40,905 nt of DNA, from the IMG/VR virus record IMGVR_UViG_3300046747_000460, positions 1-40,905 of that record. One strand, 5' to 3'. The notes beneath the pieces were generated by a model. It was not told where the DNA came from, did no database searches, and saw nothing but the letters and a program-made list of their open reading frames with translations. This DNA comes from a virus. Positions within the stretch are counted from its first letter, which is position 1; every line of letters starts with the position of its first letter. Made by a program: the position numbers and the translations under genes. Positions 11,581 to 18,449 of the stretch are shown in pieces.

Positions 11581-12299
11581 CATATTATCGAGTGTCCACG
11601 GATAAGCAAGTCACTGAGATGCAACAACTTGAATGCATGAGATACATAAATTCCGTGAAGCAAAAGGGTGATAAAATCATTGAGTTTGACGAACCCGATA
11701 CAACTTCGCGCCTTCCTCTCGATGAAAGGCCAGTAATTACCGAAATGCTTGAGGAATTGAGAAGCGGTGACACTTTAGTGATCTATAAACTTAACCGCCT
11801 CGCTCGTAAGGGTACGGAGCTAGCTAATCTTTATGAGCATCTATGCGCTAGAAAAGTTAAAGTTTACTCTCTAAAAGAAAGCTACATCGATAAGAATATA
11901 ATTCATATCTATGCGATGCTTGGAGAGATGGAGAGGGATAACATTAGCATGACAACCACTAGCGGACTTGCTAGAAAACGCTCTAAGATGGAAAGAGTGG
12001 GAGCAATTTGGTATGGGTATCAACTCGATGAGAAAGAGCTATCACCTTACAAGAACGCTAAAAGCGAAGGGAAGCCCTATAAGCTTATACCGCATCCAGA
12101 AGAACAGAGAGTTCTTGAGCTGATGAAAGCTCTAGAAGCTGAGGGGCATAGTTATGATGAGATAACCGCTGAACTTGAGAGGCAAGATTGTAAGAATCGC
12201 AAGGGTAATCCCTTTCAGAAAACATCAGTGTGGAGGATTCTTCAACGGGAAAAAATGGTAAATCCATCTCCCACGGAGAAATTATTTTCGATGTGCTAG
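11568..12299 (+). CDS. Serine recombinase (resolvase/invertase)
   Basis: A 243-aa protein. The N-terminal catalytic domain has YYRVST with the nucleophile Ser10 and Arg8, and the YKLNRLARKGTEL active-site segment with its paired Arg. The C-terminal ~100 residues (HSYDEITAELERQDC ... TSVWRIL) form the short 'recombinase'/HTH-type DNA-binding part. It is far smaller than large serine integrases, so a resolvase or invertase role is more likely than phage integration. Perfect SD AAGGAGG. The last 215 bases run antisense to the RusA ORF. Confidence 0.92.
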   Translation: MRYIAYYRVSTDKQVTEMQQLECMRYINSVKQKGDKIIEFDEPDTTSRLPLDERPVITEMLEELRSGDTLVIYKLNRLARKGTELANLYEHLCARKVKVYSLKESYIDKNIIHIYAMLGEMERDNISMTTTSGLARKRSKMERVGAIWYGYQLDEKELSPYKNAKSEGKPYKLIPHPEEQRVLELMKALEAEGHSYDEITAELERQDCKNRKGNPFQKTSVWRILQREKMVNPSPTEKLFSMC

Positions 12300-12699
12300 T
12301 TAACAAAATGGTTGTCTTAGGCTCTAGGCTGTAGAGCTTAACTGCCATTCCTAGCGAAACTTGCCTATCATCCTCTATGACTATTTCAGTCATGCAATCA
12401 AGATAAAGCTTGATGAGGTTATCCGCATCAGGCTTTTTCTCATGCTTCACGCGCCCCGTTTCCATGAGTTTGCGCAGCTTCTTGGGAGTCGATAGAGGTA
12501 TGGGAAAGTCAAAGATAAAAGAGATCCTAGGGCTAGAAAAAGCTGTTGTAGGCTTATGATTACGCATAAGGTATTTTATGGCATCTTTTTCTTTTGCCTT
12601 CGGATCATACATCCGTACAAAACCCCCGCGGGCCGTTCCTTTCATACGTCCCTGAGAAACTGGACAGCCGGGGATGATAATTTTTAAGGATTCTGCCAA
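12085..12699 (-). CDS. rusA: RusA-like Holliday junction resolvase with an unusual C-terminal extension
   Basis: A 204-aa ORF with TTG start (MAESLKIIIPGCPVSQGRMK). Residues 1-133 are a full RusA domain: the catalytic set is KPDADNLIK (Asp91, Asp93, Lys97) and EDDRQV (Asp110/111). RusA proteins normally end about here (~120 aa). Residues 134-204 are encoded exactly antisense to the end of the serine recombinase gene and look non-homologous (Ser/Leu-rich). RusA cuts four-way junctions during recombination or before packaging. It is the last gene of the replication operon. Confidence 0.88.
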   Translation of the reverse strand: MAESLKIIIPGCPVSQGRMKGTARGGFVRMYDPKAKEKDAIKYLMRNHKPTTAFSSPRISFIFDFPIPLSTPKKLRKLMETGRVKHEKKPDADNLIKLYLDCMTEIVIEDDRQVSLGMAVKLYSLEPKTTILLTSTSKIISPWEMDLPFFPVEESSTLMFSERDYPCDSYNLASQVQRLSHHNYAPQLLELSSAQELSVLLDAV

Positions 12700-12968
12700 C
12701 CGACGTCCACTTGAAAGTTTTGGTTTTTCTCATGGGCCATTCTCATGCCGAGAATATTTCTTACCCACTCATTGACGTTTTTGTCCTTCTTCATCTCATC
12801 ATCGATTTCAACATGATCCATGTACTTATAGATGAAGAATTCGGCAGCTAAAAGAGCTTGCTGGGCGAAGGGGTAGATATCATCAGGGGGTATATTTCTT
12901 TCAAGCCATAGAACACGCGATTCAAACTTCTTGTCAAACTCTTCGATTTCTTCGTAATTTAATGACAT
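12684..12968 (-). CDS. Hypothetical protein (94 aa)
   Basis: A 94-aa acidic helical protein (YEEIEEFDKKFESRVLWLER ... VNEWVRNILGMRMAHEK). SD AAGGAAG before the ATG. Its last 16 bases overlap the RusA start; the coupling may explain how RusA uses a TTG start without a good SD. No family recognised. Confidence 0.72.
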   Translation of the reverse strand: MSLNYEEIEEFDKKFESRVLWLERNIPPDDIYPFAQQALLAAEFFIYKYMDHVEIDDEMKKDKNVNEWVRNILGMRMAHEKNQNFQVDVGWQNP

Positions 12969-12977
12969 AAACTTCCT

Positions 12978-13217
12978 TTAATCTACATATTGTTGTTGTG
13001 TGTGAAAATTAGATTTATGTCTTTTCTTAGGGGGTTTTTTATTGAGCCAAAGATTATTTGAATCAATGATTTTTTTCTTTTCTCTGCACATGTTGGAGCA
13101 TATGATTGTAAGGCTATTGTGGGGTGTAAACTCTTCTTTGCAGACAGGGCAGATTTTTTTAAGCTGTTGAGAATTTGGTATTTTGCACCTCGAAATAAAT
13201 ATGAATTCCCTCAGCAT
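12978..13217 (-). CDS. Zinc-knuckle protein (79 aa)
   Basis: A 79-aa ORF with the pattern CPVCKEEFTPHNS-x5-CSNMC, the small 'CxxC-x14-CxxxC' zinc finger seen near HNH and replication genes of phages, and a basic C-terminal tail (NKKPPKKRHKSN). The ATG at 13217 overlaps the upstream gene by 59 bases and has a weak SD (CAAGAAG); the zinc motif begins ~23 residues in, so the true start could be later at a non-ATG codon. Confidence 0.6.
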   Translation of the reverse strand: MLREFIFISRCKIPNSQQLKKICPVCKEEFTPHNSLTIICSNMCREKKKIIDSNNLWLNKKPPKKRHKSNFHTQQQYVD

Positions 13218-13344
13218 CTTCTTGGGAATAGACTCGCATCAACTGCTTGCCTACTCTGCCGAGCTTATTCGCTTTAGTGGTAATATATTCTATATTTGAA
13301 ACACTTAACCTACTTTTATAAGTCAAAGCATGTTCTACAATCAT
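13159..13344 (-). CDS. Hypothetical protein (61 aa)
   Basis: A 61-aa basic protein (MIVEHALTYKSRLSVSNIEY ... VGKQLMRVYSQED). The start at 13344 has SD AAAGGGG; a longer in-frame start at 13377 lacks an SD and overlaps the SpoVG-like gene. No family recognised; it lies inside the replication operon. Confidence 0.65.
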   Translation of the reverse strand: MIVEHALTYKSRLSVSNIEYITTKANKLGRVGKQLMRVYSQEDAEGIHIYFEVQNTKFSTA

Positions 13345-13357
13345 AAAAACCCCTTTT

Positions 13358-13681
13358 TTAAAAAGGAAGGTTGTCATCTTCCTTAATTACGTCTTCAGTC
13401 TTCATTTCTGGATTTTCTAACAAGAATTTGTCGATCGATCCCATTATCTGATTTCGGAATTTGTTTTTGACGGTGTCATTGTCAAAAAGAATTAGCTCTT
13501 TGTATTTCTTCTCCCCGAAGCTATTTGTCATTTCCTGTGCGGGGAGGCTTATCCACCTATTTGCCCCCTTTTCAAATATTTTTACATCTACAAGTGTTAA
13601 TTTCCACGGAATAATTCTTACATCACACGATGCGAGTAAAGATCCCTTGTTAATTGGATTAATGTTTGTAACTTCGATCAT
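13358..13681 (-). CDS. SpoVG-like DNA-binding protein
   Basis: A 107-aa protein beginning MIEVTNINPINKGSLLASCD, with a core (VRIIPWKLTLVDVKIFEKGA, then RWISLPAQE and GEKKY) that follows the SpoVG pattern 'KVxVFE...WVSLPSR...GEKKY', a family of small DNA/RNA-binding proteins common in phage replication operons. The start at 13681 has a perfect SD (AAAGGAG) and directly follows the DnaC-like stop; a start at 13777 would lie inside that gene. The acidic tail (TEDVIKEDDNLPF) resembles the C-terminus of ssDNA-binding proteins, so an SSB-like role is possible. Confidence 0.72.
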   Translation of the reverse strand: MIEVTNINPINKGSLLASCDVRIIPWKLTLVDVKIFEKGANRWISLPAQEMTNSFGEKKYKELILFDNDTVKNKFRNQIMGSIDKFLLENPEMKTEDVIKEDDNLPF

Positions 13682-13691
13682 AATTTCTCCT

Positions 13692-14537
13692 TTATAAAAC
13701 CATTTTATGTCTTCGACTTGTGGAAGACTCATAATGAAATATTTGTCCTGTTGTAAATCTATCGGATAGAGCTTCACCGCAATATTTTGTGAAATCTTCT
13801 CCTGAAAGATTTGTAGAAACTACCGTTCCCCTATTGCTCCACTGATTCCTGGTATTGATCAAATCCATGAAATAGCTCATGAATCCCGGAGGAACTTCAC
13901 CTATTCCAAAATCATCAATGACAAGCAATTCAATATTTTTCACTTTATCTTGAAAAGTATTAAGTTCCTTATCTGTAATGCTTTGCACCCATTTTTTCAA
14001 CATTTGTTTTTGAGTTAGAAAGATTACAGAAATGCTTTTTCGAGTATAAAATTCGCACATTCCAAGAGAAGAAAAAGTTTTTCCGGTACCTTTATCGCCT
14101 CTCATAAGAATAATTCCTTGAGGTCTTGCAAGAAACTTCTTCATGTATTCGATCTTTCCTTCCGATTGAACGATATCTTCAAATCGGATGTTTAAGCACA
14201 AATCCCCGAGTTCGCTCATTTCGCAGAATTTGGGCCATTCTAGGGCTCGAAAGGTCTTTGGGGTAGGTTGATATTGCCTAGGCATTGTTTTGGCCTCAAA
14301 AGCCAAGCAATCGGGGTTTATGCATAGCCAAACATAGTCGGCACATTTCGATGGCTCCAAAAAGACGGCAATATGATCTTTTCCTTCGCAATATTCGCAA
14401 ATTTTCTCTTTGGACAAGATTGGCTTTTGTAATGGAATAATTCCAAATGGCGAGTTCGTATAAGTACATGAAACATTTTTAGGGTCGTTTTTTAAATAAT
14501 TAATAAAATCTTTGAAGTCATTGCATATATTTTTCAT
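13692..14537 (-). CDS. DnaC-like helicase loader (AAA+ ATPase)
   Basis: A 281-aa protein. A possible zinc site comes first (CEYC at 47-50, CINPDC at 72-77), then the AAA+ core: Walker A GDKGTGKT (147-154), Walker B LLVIDDFG (204-211), sensor region STNLS and a terminal arginine-rich segment (STSRRHK). This is the DnaC/IstB-like fold that loads the host or phage replicative helicase. No helicase or polymerase is encoded here, so it probably recruits host DnaB. The ATG overlaps the initiator gene (ATGA). Confidence 0.88.
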   Translation of the reverse strand: MKNICNDFKDFINYLKNDPKNVSCTYTNSPFGIIPLQKPILSKEKICEYCEGKDHIAVFLEPSKCADYVWLCINPDCLAFEAKTMPRQYQPTPKTFRALEWPKFCEMSELGDLCLNIRFEDIVQSEGKIEYMKKFLARPQGIILMRGDKGTGKTFSSLGMCEFYTRKSISVIFLTQKQMLKKWVQSITDKELNTFQDKVKNIELLVIDDFGIGEVPPGFMSYFMDLINTRNQWSNRGTVVSTNLSGEDFTKYCGEALSDRFTTGQIFHYESSTSRRHKMVL

Positions 14538-15541
14538 AGGGCGGTTTCCATCATCTTGTTAAAACATTTGAGGGCTTCGGCATCATTGGAGGAGGCGGCA
14601 AATCGACGTTCTTTCTTCGGCTTAGGAGCATTCATCTTGTCATAAAGTTGACCAAATTTTTCTTTGAGATATTTTGCAGGATTAGTTTTGTTGAAAAGGG
14701 GTTTCCAGAAATGATCAGTGATTGCGAATAGGAAAACTTCGAAGATTTCTTTAGGGGTTCTTTTTTGTATAGTGATCATTTCCTCAATGACTGTGGCCAT
14801 GGGAGTCAAAGAATTCGGACGCCTCCACGCTTTACTTCCTTTTTCCATTTCCATAGCCATTTCTCTCGCTAGCTCTGTTGCTTCAAAAGAAGGGAGAAAA
14901 GAATTTTTCTTTCTCTTCTCTGAGCTCGCCGGAGGCGGCGAAGCCCCGTCAGGGGCGATGTCCTCATCTGAAACCTTTAAGGAAGAAGAATATGTTTTAG
15001 TATTTGTTATATGATCTGGTATAGGTGTCACCGTTTGAGGATTTCCATTTCCCCTTTTGGCATTTTCGATTTCACCGTTTGGTGAAATGCCTGTATTTCC
15101 CTCTAGCATTTTGCGATTTCGCCAAATGGAAAATCTTTCTTCATCACAAAAGGCATACCAGACAGTTCGATCATAAGCACTTTTATTAAAATTGCCTTTC
15201 ATTAATATTTTATAATCAACTAATTTATTGATAAGTTTTTCTATCTGCCTTTGAGTCCAATAAGGAAAATGAGCAGTAATTTCCTTTAGAGTTTGATATG
15301 TCCAAGTCTTCCCTTCATGGAAATTTCTTCCCAATTCAGCATTATGACGAATCCAAAATTGTAAATGATGGACAAGAACGGCAAGATCAATGCTTTTGAG
15401 TTCTAAAGCAAGATCGGCATCAAAAGAATGATGAACTCCAAATCTTTTTGGAGGGGGAGTTTGGTTCTTTTGAATATTTTCTTCAGAATTTTCGAAATTT
15501 CGATTGCAAGAAATGGATGGATTGCATATAGTATGAACCAT
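14534..15541 (-). CDS. Replication initiator / replisome organiser (winged helix)
   Basis: A 335-aa protein. Residues ~45-135 form a winged-helix domain of the phage replication O/DnaD type (LVHHLQFWIRHNAELGRNFH, TWTYQTLKEITAHFPYWTQR, IEKLINKLVDYKILMKGNFN). A Ser/Pro-rich linker (~170-210) leads to a C-terminal helical domain (PKEIFEVFLFAITDHFWKPL). Together with the downstream DnaC-like gene this is the usual initiator-loader pair of temperate-type phages. Strong SD AAGGAAT. The upstream region carries paired inverted repeats, probably operators or part of the origin. Confidence 0.85.
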   Translation of the reverse strand: MVHTICNPSISCNRNFENSEENIQKNQTPPPKRFGVHHSFDADLALELKSIDLAVLVHHLQFWIRHNAELGRNFHEGKTWTYQTLKEITAHFPYWTQRQIEKLINKLVDYKILMKGNFNKSAYDRTVWYAFCDEERFSIWRNRKMLEGNTGISPNGEIENAKRGNGNPQTVTPIPDHITNTKTYSSSLKVSDEDIAPDGASPPPASSEKRKKNSFLPSFEATELAREMAMEMEKGSKAWRRPNSLTPMATVIEEMITIQKRTPKEIFEVFLFAITDHFWKPLFNKTNPAKYLKEKFGQLYDKMNAPKPKKERRFAASSNDAEALKCFNKMMETAL

Positions 15542-15568
15542 GATAGATTCCTTTTATTAAAGTGTTTG

Positions 15569-15597
15569 ATATTAGGGAGTTAATCATGGAGAATAAA
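15569..15597 (-). promoter_or_regulatory. Probable promoter of the replication operon
   Basis: On the - strand TTTATT, 17-base spacer, TAATAT, ending ~28 bases before the initiator ATG. The -35 is weak; it lies in the loop of the inverted repeat at 15585-15606, which would make that repeat an operator. Confidence 0.4.
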
Positions 15598-15720
15598 ATC
15601 TCCATGTGCTTTTGAATATTCTGTGGTGAGAATATTCAACGGTGGTAGTAAGTAAGAGTTAAAGTTTTCATTATTCTTATCTTTTTCACGAGAGCCCCTT
15701 AATCGGGGCTCTTGCTTTTT
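15585..15720 (+). ncRNA. Three-hairpin intergenic element (candidate small RNA or operator array)
   Basis: Three perfect dyads in a row: CATGGAGA-6-TCTCCATG (15585-15606), GAATATTCT-6-AGAATATTC (15614-15637) and AGAGCCCC-6-GGGGCTCT (15691-15712). The last is followed on the + strand by TTGCTTTTT, a proper intrinsic terminator, although no + strand gene precedes it. Either a short + strand RNA is made here, or the first two dyads are operators of the - strand replication promoter and the third is a separate terminator. No ORF of note. Confidence 0.45.
15691..15720 (+). terminator. Intrinsic terminator on the + strand
   Basis: 8-bp GC-rich stem AGAGCCCC / GGGGCTCT, 6-base loop, then TTGCTTTTT. 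On the - strand the same hairpin lacks a U-tract, so it would not efficiently stop the - strand operon. Confidence 0.75.
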
Positions 15721-16090
15721 AAGATCCATTTTTAGACTTCCTTTTAAGAGCTCTCATTTTCTCGCGATATTTCGCTTGAGCGATCAAAATCTTCGGTCTA
15801 TTTTTTAAATAATTCTCATGACAAAAATTAGGATTATCTTCTCGGAATTTCTTCGACTTAGCTCTGATTTTTTCCTTATTTTTCTCATAGTAAAACTGTA
15901 AATAAGACTTACCACCGTATTTTTTAGAGTTTACTTTCCTCCACCCTTTATTTTCGCTTGAAACTTCATTCACGCATTTTTTACATTTTCTATTTCGATA
16001 AAATCCACCACCGCAAAAATAAAATTCTGTGATTAATTTAACTTTTTGGCATTTTATGCATTCTCTTTCTTCAGGACATTCTTCAAGCAT
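15719..16090 (-). CDS. Zinc-ribbon protein resembling the N-terminus of HNH endonucleases (123 aa)
   Basis: A 123-aa protein with ECIKCQKVKLITEFYFC at residues ~10-26 and RKCKKC after it, then a long basic helix (KNKEKIRAKSKKFREDNPNF). The N-terminal 'C-x2-C...F...C-x2-C' module is the one seen at the start of the HNH gene at 32252 and many phage HNH endonucleases, but no H-N-H motif follows, so it is a truncated relative or a stand-alone DNA-binding module. The ATG at 16090 follows an AAAGG SD and overlaps the upstream gene. Confidence 0.7.
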   Translation of the reverse strand: MLEECPEERECIKCQKVKLITEFYFCGGGFYRNRKCKKCVNEVSSENKGWRKVNSKKYGGKSYLQFYYEKNKEKIRAKSKKFREDNPNFCHENYLKNRPKILIAQAKYREKMRALKRKSKNGS

Positions 16091-16373
16091 CACAATTGCC
16101 TTTACAAAAATAAACACATGGAGAGGCATGATAGCCTTCCATTTTTACTAATAAATTGTGCTCATTCTCATGAGTCACCAGAAAACCAAGATTTTCCAGC
16201 TGCTTCAATTCCGGGTTGGTAAATTTAGCTATGGAAAAAACTCCTTTATAATATTCGTGAAGATCACATAGATCTAACCAAAGCCTTGCAGCTTTAGGCG
16301 ATTTCTTCCCGATTTTCTCAAAACAGAGATCGCAACAAATAACATTAAAATTTTCCTTAAGTCCTTTAGCCAA
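16083..16373 (-). CDS. Zinc-binding protein (96 aa), TTG start
   Basis: A 96-aa protein (KENFNVICCDLCFEKIGKKS) with CCDLC near residue 14, CDLH at ~36 and a C-terminal CVYFCKGNC: enough Cys/His for one or two zinc sites. The start codon is TTG with a strong SD (GAGGAGG) four bases before it. First gene of the - strand block that leads into the replication genes, transcribed from the operator region at 16438. No family recognised. Confidence 0.72.
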   Translation of the reverse strand: MAKGLKENFNVICCDLCFEKIGKKSPKAARLWLDLCDLHEYYKGVFSIAKFTNPELKQLENLGFLVTHENEHNLLVKMEGYHASPCVYFCKGNCDA

Positions 16374-16674
16374 AATGCCTCCTCTGCAAAGAATTTTCTT
16401 GAATTGAATCCCTGAAAATCTTAGTCTGTTTTTTCGTAAGGTGCGTCAACACCTTGATTTAGATACTTTTTTTGAACCTATTCCAAAATTCCCTACCTTA
16501 GTTTTTTTTTCATTTGTTGTAATCTCATTTTTTGGTTTTTCCCAAGAAAATTCTCAAACACTATTTCTTTTGAAAGTTCAAAAAAAATATTGTCAAAATC
16601 TTCTTCGAAATGTTAGCGTCCGGTTAATTATGACTTTCTTTCATTAAATTAAAAACCAAAAACTATCTTCTCAT
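16374..16674. promoter_or_regulatory. Divergent intergenic control region
   Basis: A ~300-base very T/A-rich stretch between the - strand replication block and the + strand recombination genes. It contains TTGACG on the - strand inside the inverted repeat AAGGTG-6-CACCTT (16438-16455) and a second dyad TTTTGAA-AG-TTCAAAA (16568-16583). I see no convincing -10 partner or SD for the gene at 16675. A 68-codon + strand ORF beginning at GTG 16441 is probably chance. Confidence 0.55.
16438..16455. promoter_or_regulatory. Candidate operator AAGGTG-N6-CACCTT
   Basis: A perfect 6-bp dyad with a 6-base centre that includes TTGACG (a -35-like hexamer on the - strand). The half-site spacing fits a small HTH dimer such as the XRE protein at 9993. 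Confidence 0.5.
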
Positions 16675-17217
16675 ATGACCCAAAATAACTCCATGGATGA
16701 TTTTTATCGGGTTACTGAAATTCTTTATCCATTCTCTGGATTAGAGCATATCAACCAAGATATAGTCTCTCATGCAGCTGAGAGGGGCACGAAGGTTCAT
16801 ATCATATGTGAAAGTATAATTTCAGGGCTAGGAGAATTTAATGTTGATGAAGAAACATGGGGATATGTAGAGAGTTTTAAGAAATGGTGGGCTCAAGATC
16901 CGGAAGTCATTTCGATGGAAGAACGCTTCTGGGATGAGGAGAAAGGAATAACTGGCCAAGTAGATCTCATCATCAAAATGGAAGAGGGATTAGCAATCGT
17001 TGACCTCAAAACATCCTCAAGACCATCTAAAACATGGCCCGCTCAAGGTTCAGCTTATGCTTATCTTGCAAAGAAAAGTGGCTATGAGATTAAAAAGATC
17101 TTCTTTCTTCACCTCAATAAGCATGGGAAAGCTCCCAAGCTCTACGAGTATCCCGTCAATGATAACTTCTTCTTAGAGATTTTAAATGTTTTTAACCACT
17201 TTTACGCGAGGAAATAA
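16675..17217 (+). CDS. PD-(D/E)XK exonuclease (RecB/Cas4-like fold)
   Basis: A 180-aa nuclease. It has the ordered motifs of the family: GTKVHIICE (motif with Glu) at ~39-47, GITGQVDLIIKME (catalytic Asp) at ~95-107, GLAIVDLKTSS (D-x-K) at ~109-119 and the QGSAYAYLA helix after it. Paired directly with a RecT-like gene, it should be the 5'-3' exonuclease of a two-component phage recombination system. No SD before ATG 16675; an alternative ATG lies at 16693. Confidence 0.87.
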   Translation: MTQNNSMDDFYRVTEILYPFSGLEHINQDIVSHAAERGTKVHIICESIISGLGEFNVDEETWGYVESFKKWWAQDPEVISMEERFWDEEKGITGQVDLIIKMEEGLAIVDLKTSSRPSKTWPAQGSAYAYLAKKSGYEIKKIFFLHLNKHGKAPKLYEYPVNDNFFLEILNVFNHFYARK

Positions 17218-17994
17218 ATGGCATGCGATCTAATGATTAGGAGCAATGAGGATACCAATAAAGGCATCCCCTCAGCTCATGAAATGCAAGTTTTTCAAGT
17301 ACTGGCAACTCATGCCTCTAATAGCAAGCTCTACAAGAATTATGGTGATGAGAGCGGCATTATGATCACAATATTGGCAGCAAGGGAATTAGGCATTTCT
17401 CCAATGCTAGCGCTCAATGGAGGCCTTCAGCTTATCAACGGCAAGATGGAGATCTCGGCACGTCTGATGAATGCTCTAATGCGTAGAAATGGCATTAGCA
17501 TCACTATCAAGGAATCCACGGAATTAGCCTGCACTGTCATCGGCAAGAGATCAGATAGCGGAGATTCGATTACTTCTACCTACCGCATAGAAGAAGCTCA
17601 GAAAGCAGGCCTTATCAAAGCCGGAGGAGGATGGATGAAGAATCCAAAAGATATGCTTTTTGCAAGAGCCATCAGCAGACTTGCAAGACAACTTGCCCCG
17701 GATATCATCGGAGGATGTTACATAGAAGGCGAGATTAGAGCTGTAGAGACTGAAATCTTAATGCCTGAAATTCCCCATGAAACAATCGAAGGGGAAGAAT
17801 CAGAGGAAGCGCTTTGCTCTAAAGTTCTCTCCATCATCGATTCAGAAGATCACAAAATCTTCATGAAATATGCTTCTGATGTAAGCAGGCATTTCAAATG
17901 GTCTCCCTCTCAAACTTACAAAGAATTTCTCAGGGACGAAAAGAATTTAATCGAAAAATTCACAGCCTGGAAAAACAAAAAAAACAAGGAGTAA
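17218..17994 (+). CDS. recT: RecT-like single-strand annealing protein
   Basis: A 258-aa protein. The middle carries the RecT/RecT-like pattern: LAARELGISPMLALNGGLQL, IEEAQKAGLIKAGGGWMKNP and DMLFARAISRLARQLAPDII. These proteins bind ssDNA left by the exonuclease and anneal it to complementary strands, for genome circularisation, repair and gene exchange. The start follows the exonuclease stop directly, with SD GAGGA. The C-terminal ~70 residues are acidic and variable, as in the family. Confidence 0.88.
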   Translation: MACDLMIRSNEDTNKGIPSAHEMQVFQVLATHASNSKLYKNYGDESGIMITILAARELGISPMLALNGGLQLINGKMEISARLMNALMRRNGISITIKESTELACTVIGKRSDSGDSITSTYRIEEAQKAGLIKAGGGWMKNPKDMLFARAISRLARQLAPDIIGGCYIEGEIRAVETEILMPEIPHETIEGEESEEALCSKVLSIIDSEDHKIFMKYASDVSRHFKWSPSQTYKEFLRDEKNLIEKFTAWKNKKNKE

Positions 17995-17995
17995 A

Positions 17996-18199
17996 ATGAA
18001 AGACGAATATAAATTTGCTGGCGTTGCTCTCACAGCTTTGATCATCGCTATTGTAGCAGTTACTTTTCTTATGCTCTCAGGATGCATCATTAGGAATGAA
18101 AACATTATCCAATATGGATCAAGTGATTCTTTGGATCAAAAAGAACAAGCCGAGGGATCTCTTCAAGCAACAGTTGAAGGGCCTTTAAAACCACTATAA
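17996..18199 (+). CDS. Small lipoprotein (67 aa)
   Basis: A 67-aa protein with an N-terminal hydrophobic span ([19 protein letters not shown]) ending in a lipobox LSGC (Cys ~31), then a polar mature part of ~37 residues. This is the size and plan of Rz1-type o-spanins and of phage exclusion lipoproteins. SD AAGGAG. It sits after RecT rather than beside other lysis genes, and the mature part lacks the Pro-rich tract usual in Rz1, so the role stays open. Confidence 0.78.
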   Translation: MKDEYKFAGVALTALIIAIVAVTFLMLSGCIIRNENIIQYGSSDSLDQKEQAEGSLQATVEGPLKPL

Positions 18200-18207
18200 G
18201 GAAAAAT

Positions 18208-18342
18208 ATGCCACTAAAAGCAGGAAAATCTAAAGAAGTTATCTCTAAGAATATTGCTACTGAGATGAAGGAAGGAAAACCTCAAAAGCAAAGCATTGCG
18301 ATTGCAATGAGTAAAGCTGGAAAGGGAAAGAAAAAGAAGTAA
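18208..18342 (+). CDS. DUF6496-type small basic protein (44 aa)
   Basis: A 44-aa Lys-rich protein starting [20 protein letters not shown]; the 'MPLKxGxSxxxISKNI ... G-PQKQ-x-AIA-x-SKA' pattern is a widespread phage and bacterial microprotein family of unknown function. SD AAGGA. It is the last gene of the + strand recombination unit; the - strand late terminator starts at its stop codon. Confidence 0.8.
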   Translation: MPLKAGKSKEVISKNIATEMKEGKPQKQSIAIAMSKAGKGKKKK

Positions 18343-18373
18343 AAAAAATACCCTATCACTGAGATAGGGTATT
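18341..18373 (-). terminator. Intrinsic terminator of the late operon
   Basis: AATACCCTATC / GATAGGGTATT, a perfect 11-bp stem with a 5-base loop, followed on the - strand by a run of eight T. It lies ~75 bases after the last late gene (stop at 18450). The stem alone may also stop + strand transcripts, which lack a U-tract here. Confidence 0.85.
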
Positions 18374-18449
18374 CCGCAACCAAGGAGAGGTTGATGTTAA
18401 CTCGACATTTCTCACCTTATTCAAAAGATAAATTTATCGCAAATTCTTT

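Noticed and set aside
11568-12299. Phage integrase (large serine type)
   Set aside because: At 243 aa it lacks the long zinc-ribbon/coiled-coil C-terminus of large serine integrases, and no att sites are visible.
13692-13777. Longer start for the SpoVG-like gene at 13777
   Set aside because: It would overlap the DnaC-like gene by 86 bases without an SD, while 13681 has a perfect SD.
16441-16647. + strand ORF of 68 codons beginning at GTG in the divergent control region
   Set aside because: No SD, T-rich composition that gives random hydrophobic residues, and it covers the operator-like dyads.
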